Source: Clostridium_AT radicumherbarum
GTDB taxonomy: Bacteria > Bacillota > Clostridia > Clostridiales > Clostridiaceae
Length of the DNA stretch: 64,000 bases
Direction: 5' to 3'
Assembly: GCF_045310525.1 (NCBI RefSeq)
Contig: NZ_JBJHZY010000002.1
Coordinates: 310,001 to 374,000, forward strand
The notes under the pieces were generated by a model. It was not told the DNA's origin, did not search any database, and saw nothing but the letters and a program-made list of their open reading frames with translations. This document shows positions 43,800-52,128 of this stretch, piece by piece. The position numbers and the translations under genes were made by a program. Every line of letters begins with the position of its first letter. Position 1 is the first letter of the stretch.

Positions 43800-44381
43800 C
43801 TAATTTTTAGAATAAAACTCAAGAACCTTTGAATATTTAACTTCTACAGGAACCTCTTCTGTATTTGGAAGTTTTATAAGCCTGCCTGCAAAATGTCCCG
43901 GATCCTTTTCCATATAATTTACAGCCAGTCCAGAAGCTATGAAGTTAGATGCAAAGGTTTCTACCTTTTGAGACTTTTCACTTAAGGTTATAACATCACC
44001 TACACTTACTTTGTAAGAAGGAATATTAACCCTTTTGCCATTTACAAGTATATGTCCATGCCCAACCATTTGCCTTGCTTGTCTCAACGTTGATCCAAAC
44101 CCTAATCTATATGCCACACTGTCAAGTCTTCTCTCTAGACTTTGAATTAAAATATCTTCAGACTTTTCTTTTGATTTTAATGCATCAAATACTGCTTTTT
44201 TAAATTGCTTCTCTAATACACCATAGTATGCCTTTAATTTTTGTTTCTCTAGTAACTGCTCTCCATACTCAGAAAGCTTGTTTTGTTTTTTTACACCCCT
44301 CTGTAAAGCCTTTGGGTGATTAAATACATTTACGCCTAGATGTCTTGCTAATTTAAACCTAGGTCCCATAAATTTCGCCAT
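43800..44381 (-). CDS. rpsD: stand-alone ribosomal protein S4 paralogue
   Basis: 193 residues, slightly shorter than the usual 200-208. The S4 N-terminal domain (GPRFKLARHLGVNVFN) lacks the zinc cysteines, and the RNA-binding S4 domain reads RRLDSVAYRLGFGSTLRQARQMVGHGHILVNGKRV. S4 nucleates 16S rRNA folding. Primary rpsD is normally in the alpha operon with rpsK, rpsM and rpoA; this copy is monocistronic, with its own promoter and a structured leader of about 90 bases, like the duplicated rpsD of several clostridia. Confidence 0.92.
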   Translation of the reverse strand: MAKFMGPRFKLARHLGVNVFNHPKALQRGVKKQNKLSEYGEQLLEKQKLKAYYGVLEKQFKKAVFDALKSKEKSEDILIQSLERRLDSVAYRLGFGSTLRQARQMVGHGHILVNGKRVNIPSYKVSVGDVITLSEKSQKVETFASNFIASGLAVNYMEKDPGHFAGRLIKLPNTEEVPVEVKYSKVLEFYSKN

Positions 44382-44477
44382 TTTTTACCTCCAATAATTG
44401 CAGGGCATATAATTAGTATCAACAGCCCTAATATTTTTTATCGCGGTAGTAATTTGGCGCCAGTCAGCCGTAAGTAT

Positions 44478-44506
44478 ATAATACCATATTGAAATCAAAT
44501 TGTAAA
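44478..44506 (-). promoter_or_regulatory. rpsD-paralogue promoter
   Basis: TTTACA (44506-44501), 17-base spacer, TATTAT (44483-44478) on the minus strand. The leader that follows contains GGCGCC and a GGGC/GCCC stem-loop before GGAGG and may bind S4 for autoregulation, but I cannot show that. The rest of the gap to 44652 is AT-rich and empty. Confidence 0.6.
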
Positions 44507-44652
44507 TGATAATATTTATCATTTGTAGAAATAAAGAAAAGTATACCTATCAATTAACAACATGTTTAATCTATATTTCATTTATTAATTAAATGATATA
44601 CTTTAAACCTTATATTTATAATAATTTCATGTAATTTGTTACTTAGATAACA

Positions 44653-45525
44653 CTATAGCTTATCCATATATTCTTCCACTAAATATAAAAATACAGTTAC
44701 TCCGAGCAAATCAGCACTGCCTCCTGGGCTTATATTTCTCTCTATAAATTCATCACATAATGCATCTATCATCTCTTTGCCTTTAATAGTCCTCATTCCG
44801 CCATTATGAATTATTTCCTTAGCTTTCTCCTTTACTTCCTCCAGCACCTTAGGATTATGGCGATGGATTATTGTTGAATCATTGCATATTTGCATAATTC
44901 CAATTAAGGTATTAACTAATCTGTCATTTTCACTTAGGTCTAAGGATTCTTTATAGTAATCTAATGAAAAGTTAAAAACTGCAGGAATGCCTTTCTCCAC
45001 TTCTCCGCGGACACCTTCATTTTTATATTTCATATACAGCTTTTCACCATGAGATAAATTGTTATTATCCTTTAATACAAAAAGCTCCTTTTCAACAATA
45101 CCTGCTGTCATCTCTTTAATAATATTTTGTATTTCGTAAAAATCCTTTTTATTATAAATAGCCTTTGTAGATGCGGCACAGGCTATACCCATTAAAAACA
45201 GCATACCTTTATGAGTATTTATTCCATTTGTTTTATTGAACATATCCTTTTCAGCTTCTATGCCGATACCTCTTATAGAATCAAAAATACTTTTACTGCT
45301 CTTATCTGAATAGCCCTCCTCAGCAAATAATACAAAATATTTACTAAGTGCTGCTATGCTATCTATAAAAGTATAATAATTCATATCCTTATGTGCCCCA
45401 TTAGATATGGGTGATACTAATCCTGGAGAAGGGTAACAGCTGACTTCGTAAAGCATTGCCTGTACAGCAAAGCTGCTAATAGTTTGAGATGCTTCCTTTA
45501 ATGTAATTACTTTCTCAATTTTCAT
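44653..45525 (-). CDS. citG: triphosphoribosyl-dephospho-CoA synthase-like protein
   Basis: 290 residues with all CitG/MdcB signatures: EVSCYPSPGLVSP, THKGMLFLMG, GVRGEVEKGIP, and SPGGSADLLGV near the end. CitG makes the prosthetic-group precursor of citrate or malonate lyase acyl carrier proteins from ATP and dephospho-CoA. No citC, citD, citE, citF, citX or mdc genes are nearby, so it is an orphan here. Start at 45525 after AGGAG. Confidence 0.88.
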   Translation of the reverse strand: MKIEKVITLKEASQTISSFAVQAMLYEVSCYPSPGLVSPISNGAHKDMNYYTFIDSIAALSKYFVLFAEEGYSDKSSKSIFDSIRGIGIEAEKDMFNKTNGINTHKGMLFLMGIACAASTKAIYNKKDFYEIQNIIKEMTAGIVEKELFVLKDNNNLSHGEKLYMKYKNEGVRGEVEKGIPAVFNFSLDYYKESLDLSENDRLVNTLIGIMQICNDSTIIHRHNPKVLEEVKEKAKEIIHNGGMRTIKGKEMIDALCDEFIERNISPGGSADLLGVTVFLYLVEEYMDKL

Positions 45526-45716
45526 GTCTTAACTCCTGTGACAGCTGCAAAACCATTAAACTTCCAGCTGATATTCTATATTTATACTCTATTATAATTC
45601 ATTTTTTTAATGGTATCTATATAACTACTTATTTTCTATTCAATATATCAAATATTGAGTTATGTTAATTACTTAAGTATAATTAAATAAAAAGACATAA
45701 GGAGGTAATATTTCCT

Positions 45717-45995
45717 ATGCAGTTATATTTTATTTTATCTCTAATCGCCTCAGTTCTAGTTGTGATTTTTGCTGTTATGAACGCTGGGGCGGTTCCTGTG
45801 AGAGTTTTTTTTGCCACCTATGATTTTTCCCTGGCATTAATTATTTTTATTTCTACAGCCTTTGGCGCAGTAATTGCAGCAATGCTTGGCTTAGTGAATC
45901 AATTTAAGCTAAAAAAAGAAATAAAAAAACTTAATAATGATAACCAGGTACTTAAACAAGAAAATCAAAAATTAAAAGATGAAAAAGTACAATAA
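45717..45995 (+). CDS. LapA-domain (DUF1049) membrane protein
   Basis: 92 residues. Two membrane helices (about 4-22 and 36-60) flank the conserved VMNAGAVPVRVFFATYDFSLAL loop; the C terminus (62-92) is a charged coiled coil. In Proteobacteria the family assists lipopolysaccharide assembly; in a Gram-positive its role is unknown. GGAGG precedes the ATG. Confidence 0.85.
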   Translation: MQLYFILSLIASVLVVIFAVMNAGAVPVRVFFATYDFSLALIIFISTAFGAVIAAMLGLVNQFKLKKEIKKLNNDNQVLKQENQKLKDEKVQ

Positions 45996-45998
45996 ATG

Positions 45999-46033
45999 AA
46001 AATGGCATGTGTGCATATCACTCATGCCATTTT
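45999..46033. repeat. hairpin after the LapA gene, probable repeat-family member
   Basis: AAAATGGCATG (45999-46009) and CATGCCATTTT (46023-46033) with an inner GTG/CAC pairing. It shares the AATGGCAT arm ends with the family at 43725 and would serve as a terminator for the LapA gene. Confidence 0.65.
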
Positions 46034-46079
46034 CCATTCACAAAACAAATATGTAATAAGTCTTTTGGATTCCATTTTA

Positions 46080-46850
46080 TTAAAATCTAAGTGATAAGCA
46101 GCTTAATCCGCCGTCAAGCTTTCTATACTCAGAGGTATCAACAAGAATTATCTTGTATCCTGCGGCCTCAACAGCTTCCTTTACTGCAGGATAGCCTTCA
46201 GGTACAATTACAATGTCGTTAACCCAGATGCAATTTGCTGCATAGACTTCCTCTTCAGGAATTATTATTTTATTAAACTCTTTAAATTCTTCCTTATCAA
46301 TGAATTCTCCGCTTACCAGCATATTATTGTTTTCAATATAGTTGACACCTGTTTTTAAATGAAGAACCTTTTCTAAAGGAACAATAGAACCTGTAAGTCC
46401 ATGCTTATTTAAGGCTTTAATAAATTGTTCTGCCCCCTCTTTATTTGTTCTAGCAGACAGCCCAATATAGAAATGATCACCTACCATCATTATGTCCCCG
46501 CCCTCTAAAGTTCCAGGATTTTTTATATATTCTATTTTACCTTCAGGGTAGAATTTTTTAATTATAGCAATAATGCCCTTTGTTTCTTCATTTCTACTTT
46601 TAGCACCAGGGTTAGTGATGATAGCACATTTATGTGATAAGACAGCAACATCCTCAACGAAGCATGAATCAGGAAAAGCTTCATCAGCCTCAAGCACGGT
46701 TACAATCACCCCACAATTTTTGAGAGCTTCAATATATGCATCATGCTGCTTTAGAGCAAGTTCATAGTCAGGCTTGCCCAATTCTGGTGCAGAAGTAATG
46801 CCTTCTACCATAGATTTTGATGGTCTTTTTACAATAACATTTTTAAACAT
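46080..46850 (-). CDS. dimethylarginine dimethylaminohydrolase-like amidinohydrolase
   Basis: 256 residues of the arginine-deiminase/amidinotransferase fold. DSCFVEDVAV, the substrate-binding PGAKSRNEE, EGGDIMMVGD, the catalytic histidine in LHLKTGVNYI, and the nucleophile Cys251 in GGLSCLSLRF are present. DDAH converts methylated arginines to citrulline and methylamines. Citrulline- or arginine-related use in this organism is open; no arc genes adjoin. Start at 46850 after GGGGGG. Confidence 0.88.
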   Translation of the reverse strand: MFKNVIVKRPSKSMVEGITSAPELGKPDYELALKQHDAYIEALKNCGVIVTVLEADEAFPDSCFVEDVAVLSHKCAIITNPGAKSRNEETKGIIAIIKKFYPEGKIEYIKNPGTLEGGDIMMVGDHFYIGLSARTNKEGAEQFIKALNKHGLTGSIVPLEKVLHLKTGVNYIENNNMLVSGEFIDKEEFKEFNKIIIPEEEVYAANCIWVNDIVIVPEGYPAVKEAVEAAGYKIILVDTSEYRKLDGGLSCLSLRF

Positions 46851-47029
46851 TTTTTATCCCCCCAAAACTATTATATTTTCCCCACAGAAAACCTGATTTA
46901 AGAGTATTAGTAATCAAAAAAGTATATGTAAAAAATTAATAATACTTTTTTAAATACAATTTATTATACTTAAATCATATATCTTTAAATTTCACTAAGC
47001 AATACAGTTTTTATGCCTTTAAAAAAAAA

Positions 47030-47069
47030 AATGACAGCCAAATAACTAATATGTCATATGGCTGCCATT
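47030..47069. repeat. imperfect hairpin, repeat-family member
   Basis: AATGACAGCCAAATAAC pairs imperfectly with the arm ending in CATATGGCTGCCATT. It ends four bases before the stop codon of the chemoreceptor gene on the minus strand and is followed by A11 on the plus strand (T11 on the minus), so it is the terminator of that gene. Confidence 0.8.
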
Positions 47070-47072
47070 ATA

Positions 47073-48785
47073 TTATATCTTAAAACTTAAAGCTAATCTG
47101 CTTAACTTATCGGCTATTTCTGCCTGACTTTGAGCGGTGTTTGCAACTTGTTCAATAGCTTTATTGGTTTCATTCATGCTTGCTAAAATTGCTTCTGAAC
47201 TTTCAGTATTATTTTGCATATTTCCTGCTATTGTCTGTACCACACTGGATATTTCTTCTGTAGATGCATTTAATTCCTCAGTCATAGATGCAATATTCTG
47301 AGACAATTCATTAACATAAACTGCGTCTTTCTCATAATTGTTTCCAGTATCAATTAATAGATCATAATCTTTTCTTACCCTGCTATCAATATAATCTAAT
47401 ACATCCTTTGCATTAACTGATAGATTATCTACAGCCTCCTGCACATTTGAAACCACATTTTGGATTTTTCCTACATATTCTGAGGATTGCTCTGCTAACT
47501 TTCTTACCTCATCAGCTACAACAGCAAAGCCTTTTCCCTGCTCACCTGCCCTAGCTGCTTCTATGGCTGCATTTAAAGCTAATAAATTAGTCTGCTCAGC
47601 AATTGAAGCAATAGAATTAGCAATTATATTAATTTCACTAACAACTTTGCCTTTTTCTATAGCATTTATAATATTTCTTTGTTTTTCTTCGTATAAATCA
47701 TCAGCTATATTTTTAGATTCAAATCCCTTTTGCTTTATCACAGAAGCTCTCTCTTTAATCTGGATTGATTCTTCGCTGCTTTCCATAGAATTTGTGGCTA
47801 ATTGGGTAATCCCCGAATTAACTTCATCCATAGTCGCTGATAGTTCTTCAGTAATTGCATTTACCTCTTGTATATTCTGTACAATAATTGATGTACTCTG
47901 ATCAATATTTTGAAAATTTGTTGTCATTTCTTCCATAGTTGCTGATAATTCTTCACTTGAAGCTGTAACTTCTTGAGATTGCTCTATTATGTTTTGAATC
48001 ATTAATTTAACATTTTCTTTAGCAGTATTTAAAGCCTTTATTAATTTTCCTAGTTCATCATTGGTTTTAACTTCCAAGTTTAGTGTTAAATCGCCCTTCC
48101 CCATAGCCTCTGCAAAATCTAGTCCTGTTTTTATTGCTTTAGATATGTAAATTGCCAGCACTAATCCAACTGCAACTGCTAAAATTAGTCCAAAAGCAAT
48201 AAGAGAATACATTACTATAAGTGCCTGGCTATAATAGGCTTTATTACTAGCATCAGCCTGTTTCGCCATTTCCTGATTTTTTGTAATTAATTCATCAAGC
48301 TTACTAAACATATTTTTTCTAACATCAGTTAATCCAGTAAGTCCACTAATTGCTTCGTCATATTTGCCCCGCTGCACTGAATCTAAGACAATTGTTCTTT
48401 TAGTTCTATAGTTATCCATTAAAGTATTAAAATCATTAAAGGTCTTTCGAAGATCCTCTGAGAGAGGTCTTTTACCGTAATCATCAATATATTTTGTATT
48501 TATATTTTTTAATGAATCTACTTGATTTATGGCATTTCCTGTTTCCGCAGCATCCTTAGATAAAGCTGCAATTTGAATATTTTCACTTATTTCTAACAAA
48601 TTTTCTTTTATAAGATGTAACTCATCTATACTTTGAAGATTATAGCTATAAATTGTCTCTGCATTTTTTTCAATTTTACCTATACCGTAATTGGCCATAA
48701 TTCCAACAATTCCAAGCAAAACAGCAATGGATATAAATCCAGCTAGTAATTTAGCTTTAATTGATAAATTTCCTATAAATTTCAT
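47073..48785 (-). CDS. methyl-accepting chemotaxis protein
   Basis: 570 residues. Helix 1 (about 10-30), four-helix-bundle sensor (30-180), helix 2 (about 190-213), HAMP (213-265), signalling domain with EQTNLLALNAAIEAARAGE at its tip. The 5' end follows GGGGGA, giving ATG 48785; upstream in-frame ATGs lack a ribosome binding site. It differs from the receptor at 41.8 kb in the sensor domain and in the C-terminal half, so it is not a recent duplicate. Confidence 0.94.
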   Translation of the reverse strand: MKFIGNLSIKAKLLAGFISIAVLLGIVGIMANYGIGKIEKNAETIYSYNLQSIDELHLIKENLLEISENIQIAALSKDAAETGNAINQVDSLKNINTKYIDDYGKRPLSEDLRKTFNDFNTLMDNYRTKRTIVLDSVQRGKYDEAISGLTGLTDVRKNMFSKLDELITKNQEMAKQADASNKAYYSQALIVMYSLIAFGLILAVAVGLVLAIYISKAIKTGLDFAEAMGKGDLTLNLEVKTNDELGKLIKALNTAKENVKLMIQNIIEQSQEVTASSEELSATMEEMTTNFQNIDQSTSIIVQNIQEVNAITEELSATMDEVNSGITQLATNSMESSEESIQIKERASVIKQKGFESKNIADDLYEEKQRNIINAIEKGKVVSEINIIANSIASIAEQTNLLALNAAIEAARAGEQGKGFAVVADEVRKLAEQSSEYVGKIQNVVSNVQEAVDNLSVNAKDVLDYIDSRVRKDYDLLIDTGNNYEKDAVYVNELSQNIASMTEELNASTEEISSVVQTIAGNMQNNTESSEAILASMNETNKAIEQVANTAQSQAEIADKLSRLALSFKI

Positions 48786-48894
48786 CCATATTCCCCCAAT
48801 ATTCAATATCATTAACAAAATATTCATATACGATGCTATTATTACATTTTTCGCTATATTTTGTCAAATTAAAACCTTCCAGTGATAAAATAAA

Positions 48895-48936
48895 TACAAG
48901 CAACATGAAATTAAAAAATACATCATGTTGCTTGTA
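48895..48936. other. 14-bp perfect inverted repeat upstream of the chemoreceptor
   Basis: TACAAGCAACATGA (48895-48908) and TCATGTTGCTTGTA (48923-48936), loop of 14 A/T bases. No T-run on either side. It lies between the chemoreceptor promoter region and ogt and could be an operator or an RNA hairpin. Confidence 0.6.
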
Positions 48937-49021
48937 CTCTATAACAAAAATTAATTACATTTATATTTTTTGCTAAAAAGATAATTGGGGTTTAGCTTCT
49001 AGCACAATTACAATGTCTCTT

Positions 49022-49046
49022 AAGTAATAAGTCATATGGATACCAT
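49022..49046. repeat. half copy of the dispersed hairpin repeat
   Basis: Matches 23 of 25 bases of the right arm at 43758-43786, but has no complementary left arm. It abuts the stop codon of ogt. Confidence 0.7.
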
Positions 49047-49504
49047 CATTTCATTTCCAATGTTAATAGCATTTCTTTTACGTCTAAGCCTCCAGCATAC
49101 CCCACCAATTTTCCATTAGACCCAATAACTCGATGACAGGGTATGAAAATTGCGATTGGATTCTTGTTATTTGCCATACCAACAGCACGGCTTGCTTTCT
49201 CATTTCCAACTTTTATGGCTACATCCTTATAGCTATAAGTTTTGCCATATGGAATTTCCTGCAGTACCTTCCATACCTTTTTCTGAAATTCAGTACCCTC
49301 CGGTGCTAGTGGTAAATCAAATACTTGTCTTTTCCCATCGAAGTATTCTTGAAGCTCTTTGTATGCTTTTTTTAGTAAAGCTGTTTCAGCAAGGTTTACA
49401 TCCTTAGGAATTATTTCTCCAAAATCAACACGTGTAATTGCAGTACCATTTTCAACAATTCCTATTTTCCCAATTTTAGTTTCGTAATAAAATGCATTAT
49501 TCAT
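49046..49504 (-). CDS. ogt: methylated-DNA-protein cysteine S-methyltransferase
   Basis: 152 residues. Suicide repair of O6-alkylguanine: the acceptor Cys123 is in IFIPCHRVIGSNGKLVGYAGG; the helix-turn-helix has the YGKTYSYKDVA segment and the arginine finger in SRAVGMANNKN. Length and lack of an Ada domain fit Ogt. No good ribosome binding site precedes the ATG at 49504. Confidence 0.95.
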   Translation of the reverse strand: MNNAFYYETKIGKIGIVENGTAITRVDFGEIIPKDVNLAETALLKKAYKELQEYFDGKRQVFDLPLAPEGTEFQKKVWKVLQEIPYGKTYSYKDVAIKVGNEKASRAVGMANNKNPIAIFIPCHRVIGSNGKLVGYAGGLDVKEMLLTLEMK

Positions 49505-49554
49505 CTACAAGCACCTTCCCAAAAATGTAATATACCACTTATTTTCAGTTTGTT

Positions 49555-49665
49555 TTAAAAATTTAAGTCTCTCTTTTTATAAAATACATAGGTCACATTT
49601 ACTGATGCAGCTATTATAACTAAGGATAGTATAACATATAATTGGTCAAAACCTCCACCATACAT
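49555..49665 (-). pseudogene. C-terminal fragment of an ABC-2-type permease
   Basis: A 36-codon stretch with an in-frame stop a few codons upstream and no ribosome binding site. It encodes a membrane helix (YVILSLVIIAASVNVTYVFY) ending in KKRDLNF, the usual last helix and tail of ABC-2 permeases. The rest of the 418-base gap 49505-49922 is AT-rich and holds nothing else recognisable. Confidence 0.5.
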
Positions 49666-49922
49666 TAGTTTTTGAGTTTTAAATATTTAAAGGCCGTAAT
49701 ATACTTAAGTCCGCTGAGATTGCTGTTTATATGAGTTACCATAGAAAGTATATCAAAGAATAGTGTATAAAATAATATACCGTAAATATACAAAATTAAC
49801 CAATTAATGTATAATAGGATTAGGTTATAAATTTAAGCATATAATTACCTAAAAACGGAATATGGAACTTCAATATTTATCTTGATATTCCTACGATTAT
49901 TTTATTAAAGGAGAGATTATAA

Positions 49923-50447
49923 ATGTTTAAAAAAGGAATTGCTTTTATTTTATTTTTTTTAGTAATTCTGACAGGATGTACGGCTAAACCTTTGACAAAT
50001 AATCAAAATAAGTCAATTCCATTTAAGTATCTTTATGCTGGCTTTGTATTGCAAACTAATACTGAACAAAGTAATAGTGATAATGGGTTTCCTGTAGGGA
50101 CAATTGTTTTTAACACAAATAAAGAATGGATGGACTTTATAAACAAATATTTTATTGATAAAAATTCTGTAAATCATGATTTTAAATATGCTGATATGTC
50201 TTATAGGCTTCCTGGCGATAAAGTAGATTTTACAAAGGAATCTATAATTTATAATTCAGCGCTTAGTGCTAAAAACGATGTTTATGTGGAGGCATATCAA
50301 ATATATAAGATAGAAATAGAGAAAAATCAGCCTAAGGTTATTATGAAGGATCTAGATAATAATTTAAGTATTAGCACTGCATGTTTGAATGGTTACCAAA
50401 GATATATTATTCTTGTTTCTGTATATAAATCCGACTTACAGAAATAG
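49923..50447 (+). CDS. lipoprotein of unknown function
   Basis: 174 residues. Signal peptide KKGIAFILFFLVILTGC with the lipobox LTGC, so Cys19 would be lipidated and the protein anchored on the outer membrane face. The rest is unrecognised. AAAGGAG precedes the ATG. Confidence 0.78.
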   Translation: MFKKGIAFILFFLVILTGCTAKPLTNNQNKSIPFKYLYAGFVLQTNTEQSNSDNGFPVGTIVFNTNKEWMDFINKYFIDKNSVNHDFKYADMSYRLPGDKVDFTKESIIYNSALSAKNDVYVEAYQIYKIEIEKNQPKVIMKDLDNNLSISTACLNGYQRYIILVSVYKSDLQK

Positions 50448-50573
50448 TAACTATTCTGCAGGATTGGATTACTAATAATAATATTCCATTAACAACACCT
50501 ATTAATTTATAATCATTAGATGTATAATAAGGTTAAATTAATGCATTCTAAAGATAAAGGTAGGTGTGTTTTT

Positions 50574-50834
50574 ATGAAACCTGTAACGATGTTTATAACT
50601 GATTGGTGTCCACACTGCAAAAGGGCACTATCTTGGATAGATGAACTAAAAAAGGAAAATCCAAAATATTCAAGTATTGAAGTAAAGGTAATTGATGAGG
50701 AACGGCAGCCTGAAATTGCTAAAAAGTACGATTACTACTACGTTCCAACTTACTACATTGATAAAACTAAAATTTTTGAAGGTGGTACTACGAAGGATGT
50801 AATTCGAAAGGTCTTTGAAAGAGCTAGTGAATGA
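50574..50834 (+). CDS. thioredoxin/glutaredoxin-like protein
   Basis: 86 residues. Redox motif DWCPHCKRA at residues 9-17 and a cis-proline in VPTYYI. Thiol-disulfide exchange, cytoplasmic. ATG 50574 follows AGGTAGGTG; the frame is open 54 bases upstream but without a ribosome binding site. Single gene with no thioredoxin reductase nearby. Confidence 0.88.
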   Translation: MKPVTMFITDWCPHCKRALSWIDELKKENPKYSSIEVKVIDEERQPEIAKKYDYYYVPTYYIDKTKIFEGGTTKDVIRKVFERASE

Positions 50835-50891
50835 TTTGATTAAATATAAGTAGTTGAAAATAGCCTTAAAAAAATGAAATTTAGCATCAAT

Positions 50892-50925
50892 TAAAGAGGG
50901 GAATTTACCCCTCTTTAATTTTATC
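50892..50925. terminator. bidirectional terminator
   Basis: TAAAGAGGGG-AATTTA-CCCCTCTTTA, 10-bp perfect stem, overlapping the last codons of the HxlR gene. T-rich on the plus-strand exit. Confidence 0.85.
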
Positions 50926-51231
50926 TTTATATTCAGTACCCCAAGCTATCATGGCATCAAGAACTGTTTTCAAACTATAGCCAGTTTCAGAAAGGGTATA
51001 TTCCACATGAGGTGGTACCTCTGCGTATACCTTTCTAGTTAGGATACCCGTTGCTTCCATTTCCCTAAGATTTGCAGTCAAAACCTTTTGAGAAATATTA
51101 CCCACAGATTTTTTCAGTTCTCCAAACCGTTTTGTTCCATCTAGAAGATCACGGATAATAAGTACTTTCCATCTATCACCAATTAAAGATAAAGTCATTT
51201 CAACAGGACAAGCTGGCAGTTCTTTAGTCAT
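50905..51231 (-). CDS. HxlR-family transcriptional regulator
   Basis: 108 residues, winged helix. The conserved N-terminal cysteine appears in LPACPVEMTLSLIGDRWKVLIIRDLLDG, then RFGELKKSVGNISQKVLTANLREME and the wing VPPHVEYTLSETG. Family members often sense aldehydes or quinones through this cysteine. It is divergent from an NAD(P)-binding oxidoreductase that it probably controls. Confidence 0.92.
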   Translation of the reverse strand: MTKELPACPVEMTLSLIGDRWKVLIIRDLLDGTKRFGELKKSVGNISQKVLTANLREMEATGILTRKVYAEVPPHVEYTLSETGYSLKTVLDAMIAWGTEYKDKIKEG

Positions 51232-51266
51232 TTAATTATTCCTCCAATTTTCAATAGTATCCTTTT

Positions 51267-51295
51267 AGTAACTATAGCACTTTAAGGTGCTTACT
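51267..51295. promoter_or_regulatory. candidate HxlR operator
   Basis: AGCAC (51276-51280) and GTGCT (51287-51291) around TTTAAG, with outer AGTAA/TTACT. It lies in the divergent intergenic region, 36-64 bases upstream of hxlR. Confidence 0.5.
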
Positions 51296-51419
51296 TTACA
51301 ATTACACTATACAGCAATTATACTTATGCTAATAAACAAAGTCAATGTAGATAAATGCTTATGGAATAGCATTTTACATTTGACAAATAAATTTTATAAA
51401 GGAAAGTGAGGTCATTAAA

Positions 51420-52067
51420 ATGACAAAAAAATTAACAATAGCTATAATCGGTGCTGCTGGTAAAGAAGGTAGCTTGCTGGTAAAGGAAGCTATAGCAAGA
51501 GGACATGAAGTTACTGCTATAGTACGTAATGCAAGTAAGGTAGATGCGCCAGAAGCAAAGGTTCTTGAAAAGGACTTATTTAAACTTAATTATGAGGATT
51601 TGAAGAAATTTGATGTGGTTATAGATGCCTTTGGCGCATGGACAGAAGATACATTACCATTACATCAGAGTTCTCTAAAATATTTAGCGGACCTTCTTAG
51701 TGGCAAGCCTAATCGTCTTTTGGTTGTTGGTGGTGCTGGAAGCCTTTATGTTGATCCTCAGCACAAAACTCGTCTTATTGATACTCCTGATTTTCCAGAT
51801 ATGTTCAAGCCTTTAGCTTCAATTATGAGTGCTGCTTTTGATGCTTTAAAGGTTAGAAATGATGTAAATTGGACTTACGTAAGTCCATCTGCAAATTTTG
51901 TAGCTGATGGTATTCGTACAGGGGAATATATTTCTGGCGGTGAGGAACTAATGGTTAACTCCATTGGTGAAAGTGTAATCAGCTATGCGGATTATGCTAT
52001 AGCTATGATTGATGAAGCTGAAAATGCTACTCACCTAAAAAAACGTTATACAGTAGTTTCTAAATAA
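51420..52067 (+). CDS. NAD(P)-binding oxidoreductase (NmrA/YwnB-like)
   Basis: 215 residues. Rossmann motif AIIGAAGKEGSLLVKEAIARGHEVTAIVRN at the N terminus (glycine set GAAGKEG), then VVIDAFGAW and LLVVGGAGSLY. No catalytic Tyr-Lys pair, so an atypical SDR. Divergent from the HxlR regulator. Ends at a strong terminator. Confidence 0.87.
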   Translation: MTKKLTIAIIGAAGKEGSLLVKEAIARGHEVTAIVRNASKVDAPEAKVLEKDLFKLNYEDLKKFDVVIDAFGAWTEDTLPLHQSSLKYLADLLSGKPNRLLVVGGAGSLYVDPQHKTRLIDTPDFPDMFKPLASIMSAAFDALKVRNDVNWTYVSPSANFVADGIRTGEYISGGEELMVNSIGESVISYADYAIAMIDEAENATHLKKRYTVVSK

Positions 52068-52087
52068 CTAAAATTTACAGAAAAATA

Positions 52088-52119
52088 CCCTGCTTGCTAT
52101 TTAAACAAGCAGGGTTTTT
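52088..52119 (+). terminator. intrinsic terminator
   Basis: CCCTGCTTG-CTATTTAAA-CAAGCAGGG followed by TTTTT. Confidence 0.92.
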
Positions 52120-52128
52120 AATTCAGCT

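Noticed and set aside
44382..44470. Known S4-binding leader motif before the rpsD paralogue
   Set aside because: Stem-loops exist, but I cannot match them to the published pseudoknot, so only a possible leader is noted.
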